Position numbers and translations under genes: made by a program. The notes under the pieces were generated by a model that was not told the DNA's origin, ran no database searches, and was given only the letters and a program-made list of their open reading frames with translations. Of a stretch of 8,981 nucleotides of DNA, positions 1-6,434 are shown one piece after another (the first letter of the stretch is position 1; every line of letters begins with the position of its first letter). Origin of the DNA: Rhodospirillaceae bacterium (GTDB lineage: Bacteria; Pseudomonadota; Alphaproteobacteria; DSM-16000; Inquilinaceae); the NCBI GenBank assembly GCA_020425485.1, contig JAGQRL010000022.1, positions 1-8,981 of the forward strand. The letters are read 5' to 3'.

Positions 1-884
1 TCACGGTGAAGGACATCGAGAAGGCCGAACTGCACCCGCTGGCCAGCAAGGACGAGCAGGGCCGCCTGCGCGTCGGTGCCGCCACCGGCACCGGCGACAA
101 GGCGCTGGAACGCGCCGAAGCGCTGTTCGCCGCCGGGGTGGACGTGCTGGTGATCGATACCGCCCACGGCCATTCCCGCAACGTGCTGCGGGCGGTGGAA
201 AGCGCCCGGCGGATGACCAACTACTCCCAGATCGTCGCCGGCAACGTCGCCACCGCCGATGCCGCCCGTGCGCTGATCGCCGCCGGGGCGGATGCCATCA
301 AGGTGGGCATCGGCCCGGGCTCCATCTGCACCACCCGCATGGTGGCCGGCGTCGGCGTGCCCCAGCTCACCGCCATCGTCGACACCGTGGAAGCCTGCCG
401 CGAGGCCGGCATCCCGGCCATCGCCGACGGCGGCATCAAGCTGTCGGGCGATGTCGCCAAGGCCATCGCCGCGGGGGCGGACTGCGTGATGATCGGCTCG
501 CTGCTCGCCGGTACCGACGAAGCGCCGGGTGAGGTGATCCTCTACCAGGGCCGCTCCTACAAGTCCTACCGCGGCATGGGTTCGGTGGGGGCCATGGCGC
601 GTGGCTCGGCCGACCGCTACTTCCAGCAGGAGGTGACGGATACGCTGAAGCTGGTGCCGGAAGGCGTGGAAGGCCGGGTGCCCTACAAGGGGCCGACCAG
701 CCAGGTGCTGCACCAGCTCGTCGGCGGCCTGCGCGCCGCCATGGGCTACACCGGCTGCGCCACCATCCCTGAGCTGCACCAGCGCGCGGAATTCGTGCGC
801 ATCACCAATTCCGGCCTGCGCGAAAGCCATGTGCACGACATCACGGTAACGCGCGAGGCGCCGAACTACCGCCGGGATCTCTAG
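1..884 (+). CDS. guaB: IMP dehydrogenase, 3' part (5' end outside window)
   Basis: Catalyses NAD-dependent oxidation of IMP to XMP, the first committed step of GMP synthesis in the cytoplasm. The reading frame is already open at base 3 (T-V-K-D-I-E-K), so the GTG at 6 is an internal valine, and the N-terminal barrel strands and CBS domains lie upstream of the window. Visible family landmarks in order are VLVIDTAHGHS (substrate/NAD site), AGNVAT, the active-site loop GIGPGSICTTR with the catalytic cysteine codon at 327-329, the IMP phosphate-binding segments IADGGIK and MIGSLLAG, the flap region YRGMGSVGAM, and the C-terminal ESHVHDITVT...APNYR typical of bacterial GuaB. The stop is TAG at 882-884. 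Codon use is strongly GC3-biased throughout, like the neighbouring core genes. The next gene starts 160 bp downstream on the same strand, and guaA follows after that, so this is a guanine biosynthesis neighbourhood. Confidence 0.97.
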   Translation, partial: TVKDIEKAELHPLASKDEQGRLRVGAATGTGDKALERAEALFAAGVDVLVIDTAHGHSRNVLRAVESARRMTNYSQIVAGNVATADAARALIAAGADAIKVGIGPGSICTTRMVAGVGVPQLTAIVDTVEACREAGIPAIADGGIKLSGDVAKAIAAGADCVMIGSLLAGTDEAPGEVILYQGRSYKSYRGMGSVGAMARGSADRYFQQEVTDTLKLVPEGVEGRVPYKGPTSQVLHQLVGGLRAAMGYTGCATIPELHQRAEFVRITNSGLRESHVHDITVTREAPNYRRDL

Positions 885-1044
885 GGCGGCATGCACCGCT
901 GTCCAGTCGGTACCGGCCGCGCTCCCGCCCGGCCGCCCGATATTTGACAGTGGGTTGGGTGGGCAGCGGGCCGGGCAGATCTATGTGATCATGCTTTAGT
1001 CGTCCAGCGGCCCTGGCCGGCTTGGACCACCGAGGATCTGCACC

Positions 1045-2346
1045 ATGACGCCGGCTGCCCGCACCGCCGCGATGATCGAGCTGGCGGCGAAGATCGCCGG
1101 CGGCGACCGCCCGGCCGATACCGTCGTTTCCGGCTATGTGCGCAGCCACCGCTACATGGGTTCGAAGGACCGGCGCGCCGTCACCGACGGCGTGTTCGCC
1201 CTGCTGCGCCACCACGCCCGGCTGGGCTGGTGGCTGGAGCGGACGGGCTGGCCGGAGGACGCCGCACGCGGCCGGGTGGCGGCCTTCCTGCGGCTGGTCG
1301 AAGGGCTGCCGGCGGATGAAGTGGCCGCCCTGTTCAGCGGCGAGGGGCACGGCCCCGCGGCCCTGTCCGACGCCGAACGCGCCTGCCTGGACGCCCTGCC
1401 CGCCGCCATCGACGACGCGCCGGACATGCCGGCCGCCGTGCGCCTGGAATGCCCCGACTGGGCGGCAGACCTGGTGGACACCCCCGACGAACTGGCCGCC
1501 CTGCTGGCCCCCGCCCCCACCGACCTGCGGGTGAACGAGCGCGTGGCCAGCCGCAGCGATGTGCTGCACCGCCTGCGCAGCGACGGCATCAAGGCCACCG
1601 CCACCCCCTACTCGCCGCTCGGCATCCGCCTGGCCGACCGCGTGCCCCTGGCCGGCCACAAGCTGTTCAAGGCCGGCGCGGTGGAGGTGCAGGACGAAGG
1701 CTCGCAGATCGTCGCCTTGATGACCGACGCACAGCCCGGCATGCAGGTGGCGGACTTCTGTGCTGGCGCCGGCGGCAAATCCCTGGTGCTGGCAGCCCGC
1801 ATGGCCGGGCGCGGCCGCGTGGTTGCCTGCGACATATCGGAGCAACGCCTGGCGCAGGCCCGCGAGCGCATGAAACGGGCGCGACTCGACAACATCGAGC
1901 CGCACCTGCTGGCCGACGAACGCGACCGCTGGGTGGCCCGCCAGAAGGGCAAGTTCGACCGCGTGCTGGTGGATGCGCCGTGCAGCGGCACCGGTGCCTG
2001 GCGCCGCAACCCCGATGCGCGCTGGCGTGGGGTGGATCTGGCAGCGCTGACCGACCTGCAGGACCGCATTCTCGGCGCCGCGAGCCGCCTGGTGAAACCC
2101 GGCGGCTGGCTGGTCTATGCCACGTGTTCGCTGCTGGATGCCGAGAATCGGCAGAGAATCGATAGGTTTCTAACGAGTCATCCGGACTTTAACCCGCTGC
2201 CGGCGGAAAACATCGCGCCGCGAATACTCGATCAACACTTAGTATTCGAGGGTCCGTGGCTGAGGCTTTCGCCCTTGCACACATTTACCGACGGGTTTTT
2301 CCTGGCGATTCTTGAGCGTAGATCGGACTTGAGCAACGAGCCATAA
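1045..2346 (+). CDS. rsmB: RsmB/NOP-family rRNA (cytosine-C5) methyltransferase
   Basis: Predicted SAM-dependent m5C methyltransferase; RsmB proper methylates C967 of 16S rRNA. The 433-residue product has an N-terminal NusB-like helical part (about 1-150), a short linker, and a C-terminal Rossmann methyltransferase domain. Visible motifs are the SAM-binding motif I ADFCAGAGGKS (236-246), acidic motif II ACDIS (261-265), motif IV VDAPCSGTG (309-317) with Cys313, and motif VI YATCS (358-362) with Cys361. These are the two cysteines used in m5C chemistry. Length is near the family norm (E. coli RsmB 429). The start is chosen because ATG 1045 is preceded by GAGGA at 1032-1036 with 8-nt spacing. 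It lies between guaB and guaA on the same strand. From about codon 367 (nt 2143) to the stop, codon use changes to AGA, AGG, CTA, ATA, TTA, GTA and CGA, unlike the first 1.1 kb. The methyltransferase identity is secure; the exact rRNA target (RsmB versus another NOP member) is inferred. Confidence 0.9.
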   Translation: MTPAARTAAMIELAAKIAGGDRPADTVVSGYVRSHRYMGSKDRRAVTDGVFALLRHHARLGWWLERTGWPEDAARGRVAAFLRLVEGLPADEVAALFSGEGHGPAALSDAERACLDALPAAIDDAPDMPAAVRLECPDWAADLVDTPDELAALLAPAPTDLRVNERVASRSDVLHRLRSDGIKATATPYSPLGIRLADRVPLAGHKLFKAGAVEVQDEGSQIVALMTDAQPGMQVADFCAGAGGKSLVLAARMAGRGRVVACDISEQRLAQARERMKRARLDNIEPHLLADERDRWVARQKGKFDRVLVDAPCSGTGAWRRNPDARWRGVDLAALTDLQDRILGAASRLVKPGGWLVYATCSLLDAENRQRIDRFLTSHPDFNPLPAENIAPRILDQHLVFEGPWLRLSPLHTFTDGFFLAILERRSDLSNEP

Positions 2347-2373
2347 CCCGTTGCGATCCCAGGGAGGTGGAGC

Positions 2374-2466
2374 TTACGGCAGCAGGGGGATGCTGGTTGC
2401 GGGGTCCACCAGGATCCCGATCACCCAGAACACGCCGTAGAGCCATATGACTGTTCGTGCCAACAT
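2374..2466 (-). CDS. possible 30-residue single-span membrane protein
   Basis: Unrecognised small ORF lying antisense in the rsmB-guaA gap. Read on the - strand, ATG at 2466-2464 is preceded by GGAGG with an 8-nt spacer, a very good Shine-Dalgarno site, and the frame ends at TAA (2376-2374). The product begins MLARTV and contains a hydrophobic stretch IWLYGVFWVIGILV (residues 7-20), followed by a short tail DPATSIPLLP. This looks like one transmembrane helix with an N-terminal arginine, suggesting the N terminus stays in the cytoplasm. In-frame ATGs at 2496 and 2481 would extend it to 40 or 35 residues, but neither has an equally good ribosome site. An extended -10 element lies just upstream (2505-2513). 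No function can be assigned. It could be a chance ORF, but promoter, ribosome site and hydrophobic segment agree with each other. Confidence 0.45.
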   Translation of the reverse strand: MLARTVIWLYGVFWVIGILVDPATSIPLLP

Positions 2467-2504
2467 CGCCCGGCCCTCCATCACCGGATCTCTCATAGAG
2501 GCAT

Positions 2505-2513
2505 ACTATATCA
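2505..2513 (-). promoter_or_regulatory. extended -10 promoter element for the small membrane ORF
   Basis: On the - strand the sequence reads TGATATAGT, a TGn motif plus a -10 hexamer matching TATAAT at five of six positions. The hexamer 17 bp upstream (CCAAAC, 2528-2533) does not resemble TTGACA, which is tolerated in extended -10 promoters. Transcription would begin near 2498, about 30 nt before the ATG at 2466. Inferred from sequence pattern only. Confidence 0.35.
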
Positions 2514-2553
2514 GACGACAAATTAATGTTTGGTTTCACCGGGGTCTTTACAA

Positions 2554-2602
2554 GGCAATCTTCGCTGCACTGCGGCAATTTGGGTCAATTTGAGGCAATT
2601 TG
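2554..2602. repeat. helically phased CAAT(T) repeats upstream of guaA
   Basis: The element CAATT(T) starts at 2576, 2586 and 2596, exactly 10 bp apart, and a related CAAT occurs at 2556, exactly 20 bp before the first. The copies at 2554, 2574 and 2594 are preceded by GG (GGCAAT), while the one at 2584 reads GTCAAT. One-turn spacing puts all copies on the same face of the helix, which suggests an intrinsically bent segment or a multi-subunit operator for guaA. No regulator is identifiable. The exact register is directly visible; the role is inferred. Confidence 0.5.
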
Positions 2603-2623
2603 CCGACGAAGGGTTGGCGGCAT

Positions 2624-2653
2624 CCCGTGAAGGCCCGTGAAGGCCCATGAAGG
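2624..2653 (+). repeat. three tandem 10-bp repeats CCCGTGAAGG
   Basis: CCCGTGAAGG occurs at 2624-2633 and 2634-2643, then CCCATGAAGG at 2644-2653 with one substitution. This tandem array lies 85 bp before the guaA ATG and has the same 10-bp period as the CAATT repeats just upstream. Each unit contains a GTG or ATG and an AAGG that resembles a Shine-Dalgarno core, so the array could have grown by slippage while presenting several weak initiation sites. Copy number may vary between strains. Confidence 0.6.
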
Positions 2654-2657
2654 AACG

Positions 2658-2741
2658 ATGGCAATCGGCCCGCGGTGCGCTACACAGCAGCGATCGCGAA
2701 CGGTTCCCTCTCCGCCGCCTTCTCTAGGACCCGCCAGATGA
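2658..2741 (+). CDS. possible 27-residue leader peptide overlapping the guaA start
   Basis: ATG 2658 opens a 27-codon frame, MAIGPRCAT...VPSPPPSLGPAR, ending at TGA 2739-2741. That stop overlaps the guaA ATG (2738-2740) in the classic ATGA arrangement used for translational coupling. AAGGA at 2650-2654 is only 3 nt from the ATG, closer than ideal. The C-terminal part contains a PPP run, a known slow-translating motif relieved by EF-P. A second short frame, from ATG 2647 to TAG 2725-2727, overlaps it and is an alternative. It is either a genuine leader that modulates guaA translation or a chance short frame. Confidence 0.3.
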   Translation: MAIGPRCATQQRSRTVPSPPPSLGPAR

Positions 2742-4306
2742 CCACGAACCTCGGCGCCCACGATCACATCCTCATCCTGGACTTCGGCTCCCAGGTCACC
2801 CAGCTCATCGCCCGGCGCGTGCGGGAAAGCGGCGTCTATAGCGAGATCTGGCCCTACCAGGCCGCCACGCCGGAAAAGCTGGCGGCCTATCAGCCGCGCG
2901 GCGTCATCCTGTCGGGCGGCCCGTGTTCGGTGACCGATGAGGGGGCACCGCTGGCACCCGAGGCGGTGTACACGCTGGGCGTGCCGGTGCTGGGCATCTG
3001 CTATGGCCAGCAGGCCATGTGCACCCAGCTTGGCGGCACGGTGGAAGGCAGCGACCGGCGGGAGTTCGGCCGCGCCGACGTCACCGTCGATGCCGTGGAC
3101 CCGCTGTTCGACGGCGTGGCCGCCCCCGGCGACAGCCTGCAGGTGTGGATGAGCCACGGCGACCACGTAACTCGCCTGCCCGATGGCTTCGAGGTTGTGG
3201 GCACCAGCCCCGGTGCGCCCTTCGCCGCGGTGGCCGATACCGAGCGGCGCTTCTACGGCGTGCAGTTCCACCCCGAAGTGGTGCACACCCCGCGCGGGGC
3301 TGACCTGCTGCGCAACTTCACCCACCGCATCTGCGGCTGTTCGGGTGACTGGACCATGGCCGCCTTCCGCGAGGAAAGCACCCGCGCCCTGCGCGCCCAG
3401 GTGGGCGATGGCCGCGTCGTGCTGGGCCTGTCGGGCGGGGTGGACAGCACGGTGGCGGCGGTGCTGCTGCACGAAGCCATCGGCCCCCAGCTCACCTGCA
3501 TCTTCGTCGATACCGGGATGATGCGCGCCGGCGAAGCGGACGAGGTGGTGGGCCTGTTCCGCGGCCACTTCAACATCCCGCTGATCCATGTGGATGCCGG
3601 CGAACGCTTCCTCGCTGCGCTGGCCGGCGTCGACGACCCGGAAGTGAAGCGCAAGCGCATCGGCGCCCTGTTCATCGATGTGTTCGAGGAGGAAGCCAAC
3701 AAGATCGGCGCGGTGAAGTTCCTCGGCCAGGGCACGCTTTACCCCGACGTGATCGAAAGCGTGTCGGTGATCGGCGGGCCCAGCGTCACCATCAAGAGCC
3801 ACCACAATGTGGGCGGGCTGCCGGACCGCATGAACCTGGCGCTGGTGGAACCCTTGCGCGAGCTGTTCAAGGACGAGGTGCGGGCCCTGGGGCGCGAGCT
3901 GGGGCTGCCGGACGCTGCGGTGGGCCGCCACCCCTTCCCCGGCCCCGGCCTGGCGATCCGCGTGCCCGGCGAGGTGACGCCCGACAAGCTGGAAATCCTG
4001 CGCAAGGCCGACACCATCTATCTGGAGGAAATCCGCACCGCCGGCCTCTATGACGAGATCTGGCAGGCCTTCGCCGTGCTGCTGCCGGTGCGCACCGTCG
4101 GCGTGATGGGCGACTACCGGTCCTACGACTATGTGTGCGCGCTGCGCGCCGTAACCTCGACCGACGGCATGACGGCAGACTACTACCCGTTCTCCCACGA
4201 GGTGCTGGGCCGCATGGCAAGGCGCATCGTCAACGAAGTGCGGGGGATTAATAGGGTAGTGTACGACGTGACGTCAAAACCGCCGGGGACGATTGAGTGG
4301 GAGTGA
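2738..4306 (+). CDS. guaA: GMP synthase (glutamine-hydrolysing)
   Basis: Converts XMP, ATP and glutamine to GMP in the cytoplasm, completing the pathway begun by GuaB. The 522-residue product matches the family length (E. coli 525). Domains in order are a class I glutamine amidotransferase with nucleophile Cys88 in GICYGQQ and the His178/Glu180 pair in QFHPE, an ATP pyrophosphatase domain with the P-loop SGGVDST (232-238) and FVDTG, and a C-terminal XMP-binding/dimerisation domain containing HPFPGPGLAIR and ending in KPPGTIEWE. The start at ATG 2738 is preferred over an in-frame GTG at 2675, because AGGA (2726-2729) sits 8 nt before it and the homologous N terminus begins there. Codon use changes sharply at about 4240: the last ~20 codons use ATT, AAT, AGG, GTA, TCA, AAA and GGG, which the rest of the gene avoids. 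The protein sequence is still normal, so the gene should be functional. Confidence 0.97.
   Translation: MTTNLGAHDHILILDFGSQVTQLIARRVRESGVYSEIWPYQAATPEKLAAYQPRGVILSGGPCSVTDEGAPLAPEAVYTLGVPVLGICYGQQAMCTQLGGTVEGSDRREFGRADVTVDAVDPLFDGVAAPGDSLQVWMSHGDHVTRLPDGFEVVGTSPGAPFAAVADTERRFYGVQFHPEVVHTPRGADLLRNFTHRICGCSGDWTMAAFREESTRALRAQVGDGRVVLGLSGGVDSTVAAVLLHEAIGPQLTCIFVDTGMMRAGEADEVVGLFRGHFNIPLIHVDAGERFLAALAGVDDPEVKRKRIGALFIDVFEEEANKIGAVKFLGQGTLYPDVIESVSVIGGPSVTIKSHHNVGGLPDRMNLALVEPLRELFKDEVRALGRELGLPDAAVGRHPFPGPGLAIRVPGEVTPDKLEILRKADTIYLEEIRTAGLYDEIWQAFAVLLPVRTVGVMGDYRSYDYVCALRAVTSTDGMTADYYPFSHEVLGRMARRIVNEVRGINRVVYDVTSKPPGTIEWE
4241..4306 (+). mobile_element. candidate att site / recombination scar at the guaA 3' end
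   Basis: Within one gene, codon choice changes abruptly while the encoded residues (GINRVVYDVTSKPPGTIEWE) stay canonical. Elements that integrate at the 3' end of a gene usually carry a replacement 3' end, which leaves exactly this signature. The guaA 3' end is an established target for tyrosine recombinase-driven islands. The AT-richer gene that follows (4383-6434) would be the cargo. A short hairpin (TGAGG 4304-4308 with CCTCA 4313-4317) overlaps the stop codon. No integrase gene and no second copy of the core are visible in the window, so this is either one end of a larger or decayed element or a product of allelic recombination. Confidence 0.45.
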
Positions 4307-4329
4307 GGGGTACCTCAAGTGAGCTGTAT

Positions 4330-4358
4330 TTGCCATTCCCCCCGAAGCACCGCATCGT
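4330..4358 (+). promoter_or_regulatory. weak candidate promoter for the DUF4238-like gene
   Basis: TTGCCA (4330-4335, five of six matches to TTGACA) is followed after 17 bp by CATCGT (4353-4358), which matches only three of six -10 positions. It is the best -35/-10 pair I see in the 76-bp gap after guaA. The gene may instead be read through from guaA, since no convincing terminator separates them. Confidence 0.2.
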
Positions 4359-4381
4359 CAAACCAACTTCGGACCCGATGC
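4342..4381 (+). promoter_or_regulatory. interleaved inverted repeats (possible pseudoknot or switch) abutting the start codon
   Basis: Two perfect 6-bp inverted repeats are interlocked: CCGAAG (4342-4347) pairs with CTTCGG (4367-4372), and GCATCG (4352-4357) pairs with CGATGC (4376-4381). The order A-B-A'-B' is that of an H-type pseudoknot, with connecting segments of 4, 9 and 3 nt, or of two mutually exclusive hairpins. The second repeat ends one base before the ATG at 4383, so folding would occlude initiation. There is no Shine-Dalgarno sequence here, so structure may matter more than usual. It could also be a protein-binding site, or chance. Confidence 0.35.
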
Positions 4382-4382
4382 A

Positions 4383-6434
4383 ATGTCCGGCAAGAGACAA
4401 CATTATATCCCCCGATTACTTCAACGCGGATTCCTTGCCAACACCACAGACAGATCAGAGAGAACATGGCTGCATCGCCGTGGATCAAATGCTCGTTTGG
4501 TCGGCATCCGTGACGTTGGAGTTGAAGACTGGTTCTATTCGAAACGAACTCAAGATGGATCAACAACGCTTGATGACATAGTCACCGAGATTGAACGTGA
4601 TCTCGGCCCAAGTGTAGGTGGTATGAGGCTATGCGCACCTGGCACGCCTATCAGTGGCGATGAGGCTGCTCGTACTGTAGTTCATCTGGTGATGCGGACT
4701 GCGCATCTTCGTGAGGTGATATCTACCGGCCTATCTAGCATTTCCAAGGAAATCGAATTGCTACTCACGGACCCCACGCGATTGGGGAGAATGTTCGGAT
4801 TCACCGGACCTAAGTTGTCAGCAGATGTATCAGAGGTGGTCCGCGAACAAGCTGCCAAATTGGTGCCCTCAGGTGTTCCCGCCGCATTTTCCGCAAGGCC
4901 TATGGCTTTTGTGTTGCGCGAATTTGGGGATCAACTCATTGAACAGGCTGTTCGCACCTTCGCGACGGTTCTCCCTGGAGCGTTCAAAAGTATCAGTGCA
5001 AAGGTCCGTGACGCTCACAACTCGGTGGTAGCAATTTCGGCAGAGGCCAATGGCTGGGTCACTGCACTCTCAGAGCTGGACTGGACAGTTGAGGAAGGTA
5101 CTGATCTGATTCTTCCAGATACAGTTGCGCTTGCCTCAGAGAAAGACGGTCAGTTGAGACCGCCACTATTTTTCAAGGCAGCTGATGTACGAACAGTCTT
5201 GATGCCAATTTCTCCGAATCGGATGCTCATCGGGCGCGCACGCGATCACTCGTCGGTTGATCTTCAAAGCTTCAATACCCAGGCGGCATTAAATTGTGAT
5301 TCCTTTTTTATTGGCGCCAGACAATTTGATAGCGAGAAATTGAATGAACTCATCGGGTCAGCGTGCTATAATATAGTCAATGAGGCAGTTCTATCAGCAG
5401 TGCGCAAAGCTGAATATGCCCGATCAACTTCTGGTAAGACTCAAAATATTGTTAAACCTCAGATATTTAAGAAAAAAAATTTCTCATTCAGCGTCCGACT
5501 TGCTGACTTTGGCGACGATATCTTGGCAAAAGAACTCGGAAGTGTGTTAAATGGAGTCGTAGGTGCACTTGCGCCACTCCTTCCACTTCAAGACCTTGAT
5601 GGGTTCACTATTGCTGTCGACTACCACTCTGCCCTGGCGACTATCGATCGAGGCGATCAAAGTCTTCCGCCAATTTCGAGTGACGCGCTTGGATATGGTC
5701 TTGGCGCTGCTAAGCTTGTCACCGTATGCCGCAACGGCTCTAGCAAGGAGCATCTCGTCATTTCTGCAGGCGTAGCTGGAAAGTGGCTATCGACTGATGC
5801 TGGAGAGCGACAAAGTGGTCTTCATGTCCTCGTCATGATGCTCGCTGAAATGGCTCTATACGCGCAGTACGGATCATTGAGAGGAGTTACATTTTCGCCC
5901 GATTCTCTAACTCGTGAAATCCACCAAGGGGTTGCCGCTGCACCTGCTTGCTACTGGAGAGCACGCGAGTCCGCGTTCGTTAGCCCCGATGAGGGGCAGG
6001 CCTTTGCCGATCTGGTCATTGACAGCCTGAAATATGCCGAAAGGGAGATTGCGTCCGAACGGGCCCGGATTCCCACTTCAGGCGAGATATATGCTGCCAT
6101 GGAGACTGCCTTGAAGTGCGTGACGGCAGTGCTCAATCATGCTGCTGATTGGCTTGGACATCGAGATGGGCTGACCGAAGGTCAATCTTTCCTGGGAGAT
6201 AACCTCCCCGAACGACTTAGATCGCGCGGCCTCGACCGATGGATTGAGTTATTTGGCCGCGATCTCTCCGCCTGCTTTTCCAAAGAGGGGGCTCTCGATT
6301 TAGATGTGATAAGAGGTCTTGGCTCGCATGTTGAAAGGATTCTATGGAGTCTCGGGATTTATTGCTGGCCTGAAAAGGATGAAGCTAGGTGCTTGGTTAC
6401 TGATCGCTACTTTCTGCCTCAAAATTTCACATAG
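4383..6434 (+). CDS. DUF4238-like protein with large C-terminal extension
   Basis: The product has 683 residues. Residues 1-325 resemble DUF4238: an N-terminal KRQHYIPRLLQRGF motif (4-17; family pattern basic-x-H-[YH]-[VI]-P), an aromatic D-W-F-Y-S element (49-53) followed by an acidic helix, a LVMRTAHLR helix (102-110), a W-x10-LPDTVAL strand region (234-250), and VLMPISPNRML (272-282) before FNTQAAL. DUF4238 has no established biochemical function. Residues 370-683 go beyond the usual 250-350 residue length. This part contains VDYHSALATIDRG (412-424), a LVISAGVA strand, and the helix GLHVLVMMLAEMAL (479-492) placed where metallopeptidase-like folds carry HExxH; those positions read M-M-L-A-E, so zinc chemistry is not expected. 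No signal peptide or membrane helix is seen. ATG 4383 lacks a Shine-Dalgarno site. G+C is roughly half, far below guaA or rlmJ, with many rare codons, suggesting recent transfer. There is no partner gene. The DUF4238 call is moderately secure; the C-terminal fold is conjecture. Confidence 0.8.
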   Translation: MSGKRQHYIPRLLQRGFLANTTDRSERTWLHRRGSNARLVGIRDVGVEDWFYSKRTQDGSTTLDDIVTEIERDLGPSVGGMRLCAPGTPISGDEAARTVVHLVMRTAHLREVISTGLSSISKEIELLLTDPTRLGRMFGFTGPKLSADVSEVVREQAAKLVPSGVPAAFSARPMAFVLREFGDQLIEQAVRTFATVLPGAFKSISAKVRDAHNSVVAISAEANGWVTALSELDWTVEEGTDLILPDTVALASEKDGQLRPPLFFKAADVRTVLMPISPNRMLIGRARDHSSVDLQSFNTQAALNCDSFFIGARQFDSEKLNELIGSACYNIVNEAVLSAVRKAEYARSTSGKTQNIVKPQIFKKKNFSFSVRLADFGDDILAKELGSVLNGVVGALAPLLPLQDLDGFTIAVDYHSALATIDRGDQSLPPISSDALGYGLGAAKLVTVCRNGSSKEHLVISAGVAGKWLSTDAGERQSGLHVLVMMLAEMALYAQYGSLRGVTFSPDSLTREIHQGVAAAPACYWRARESAFVSPDEGQAFADLVIDSLKYAEREIASERARIPTSGEIYAAMETALKCVTAVLNHAADWLGHRDGLTEGQSFLGDNLPERLRSRGLDRWIELFGRDLSACFSKEGALDLDVIRGLGSHVERILWSLGIYCWPEKDEARCLVTDRYFLPQNFT

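Noticed and set aside
944..972. Perfect TTGACA at 944-949 in the guaB-rsmB gap as a promoter for rsmB
   Set aside because: The 16-18 bp downstream positions are G+C-rich and give no acceptable -10. The nearest AT-rich hexamers are at the wrong spacing.
841..1905. Long - strand open frame (354 codons) antisense to rsmB
   Set aside because: Composition is Gly/Ala/His/Arg-rich with no recognisable motif; it mirrors the GC3 bias of rsmB, a common shadow in high-G+C genomes.
2675..2737. Upstream in-frame GTG (2675) as the guaA start
   Set aside because: It would add 21 residues with no family counterpart. ATG 2738 has AGGA at good spacing and the expected N terminus.
2585..4198. Long - strand open frame (537 codons) antisense to guaA
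   Set aside because: Shadow of guaA codon bias. GuaA on the + strand has every catalytic motif and the correct length.
4304..4317. TGAGG/CCTCA hairpin as the guaA terminator
   Set aside because: The stem is only 5 bp, overlaps the stop codon and has no following T-run; at most it may be part of the att region.
4297..4581. 94-codon + strand frame starting GTG inside the guaA end and running into the DUF4238-like gene
   Set aside because: No ribosome site, overlaps both real genes out of frame, and no recognisable motif.
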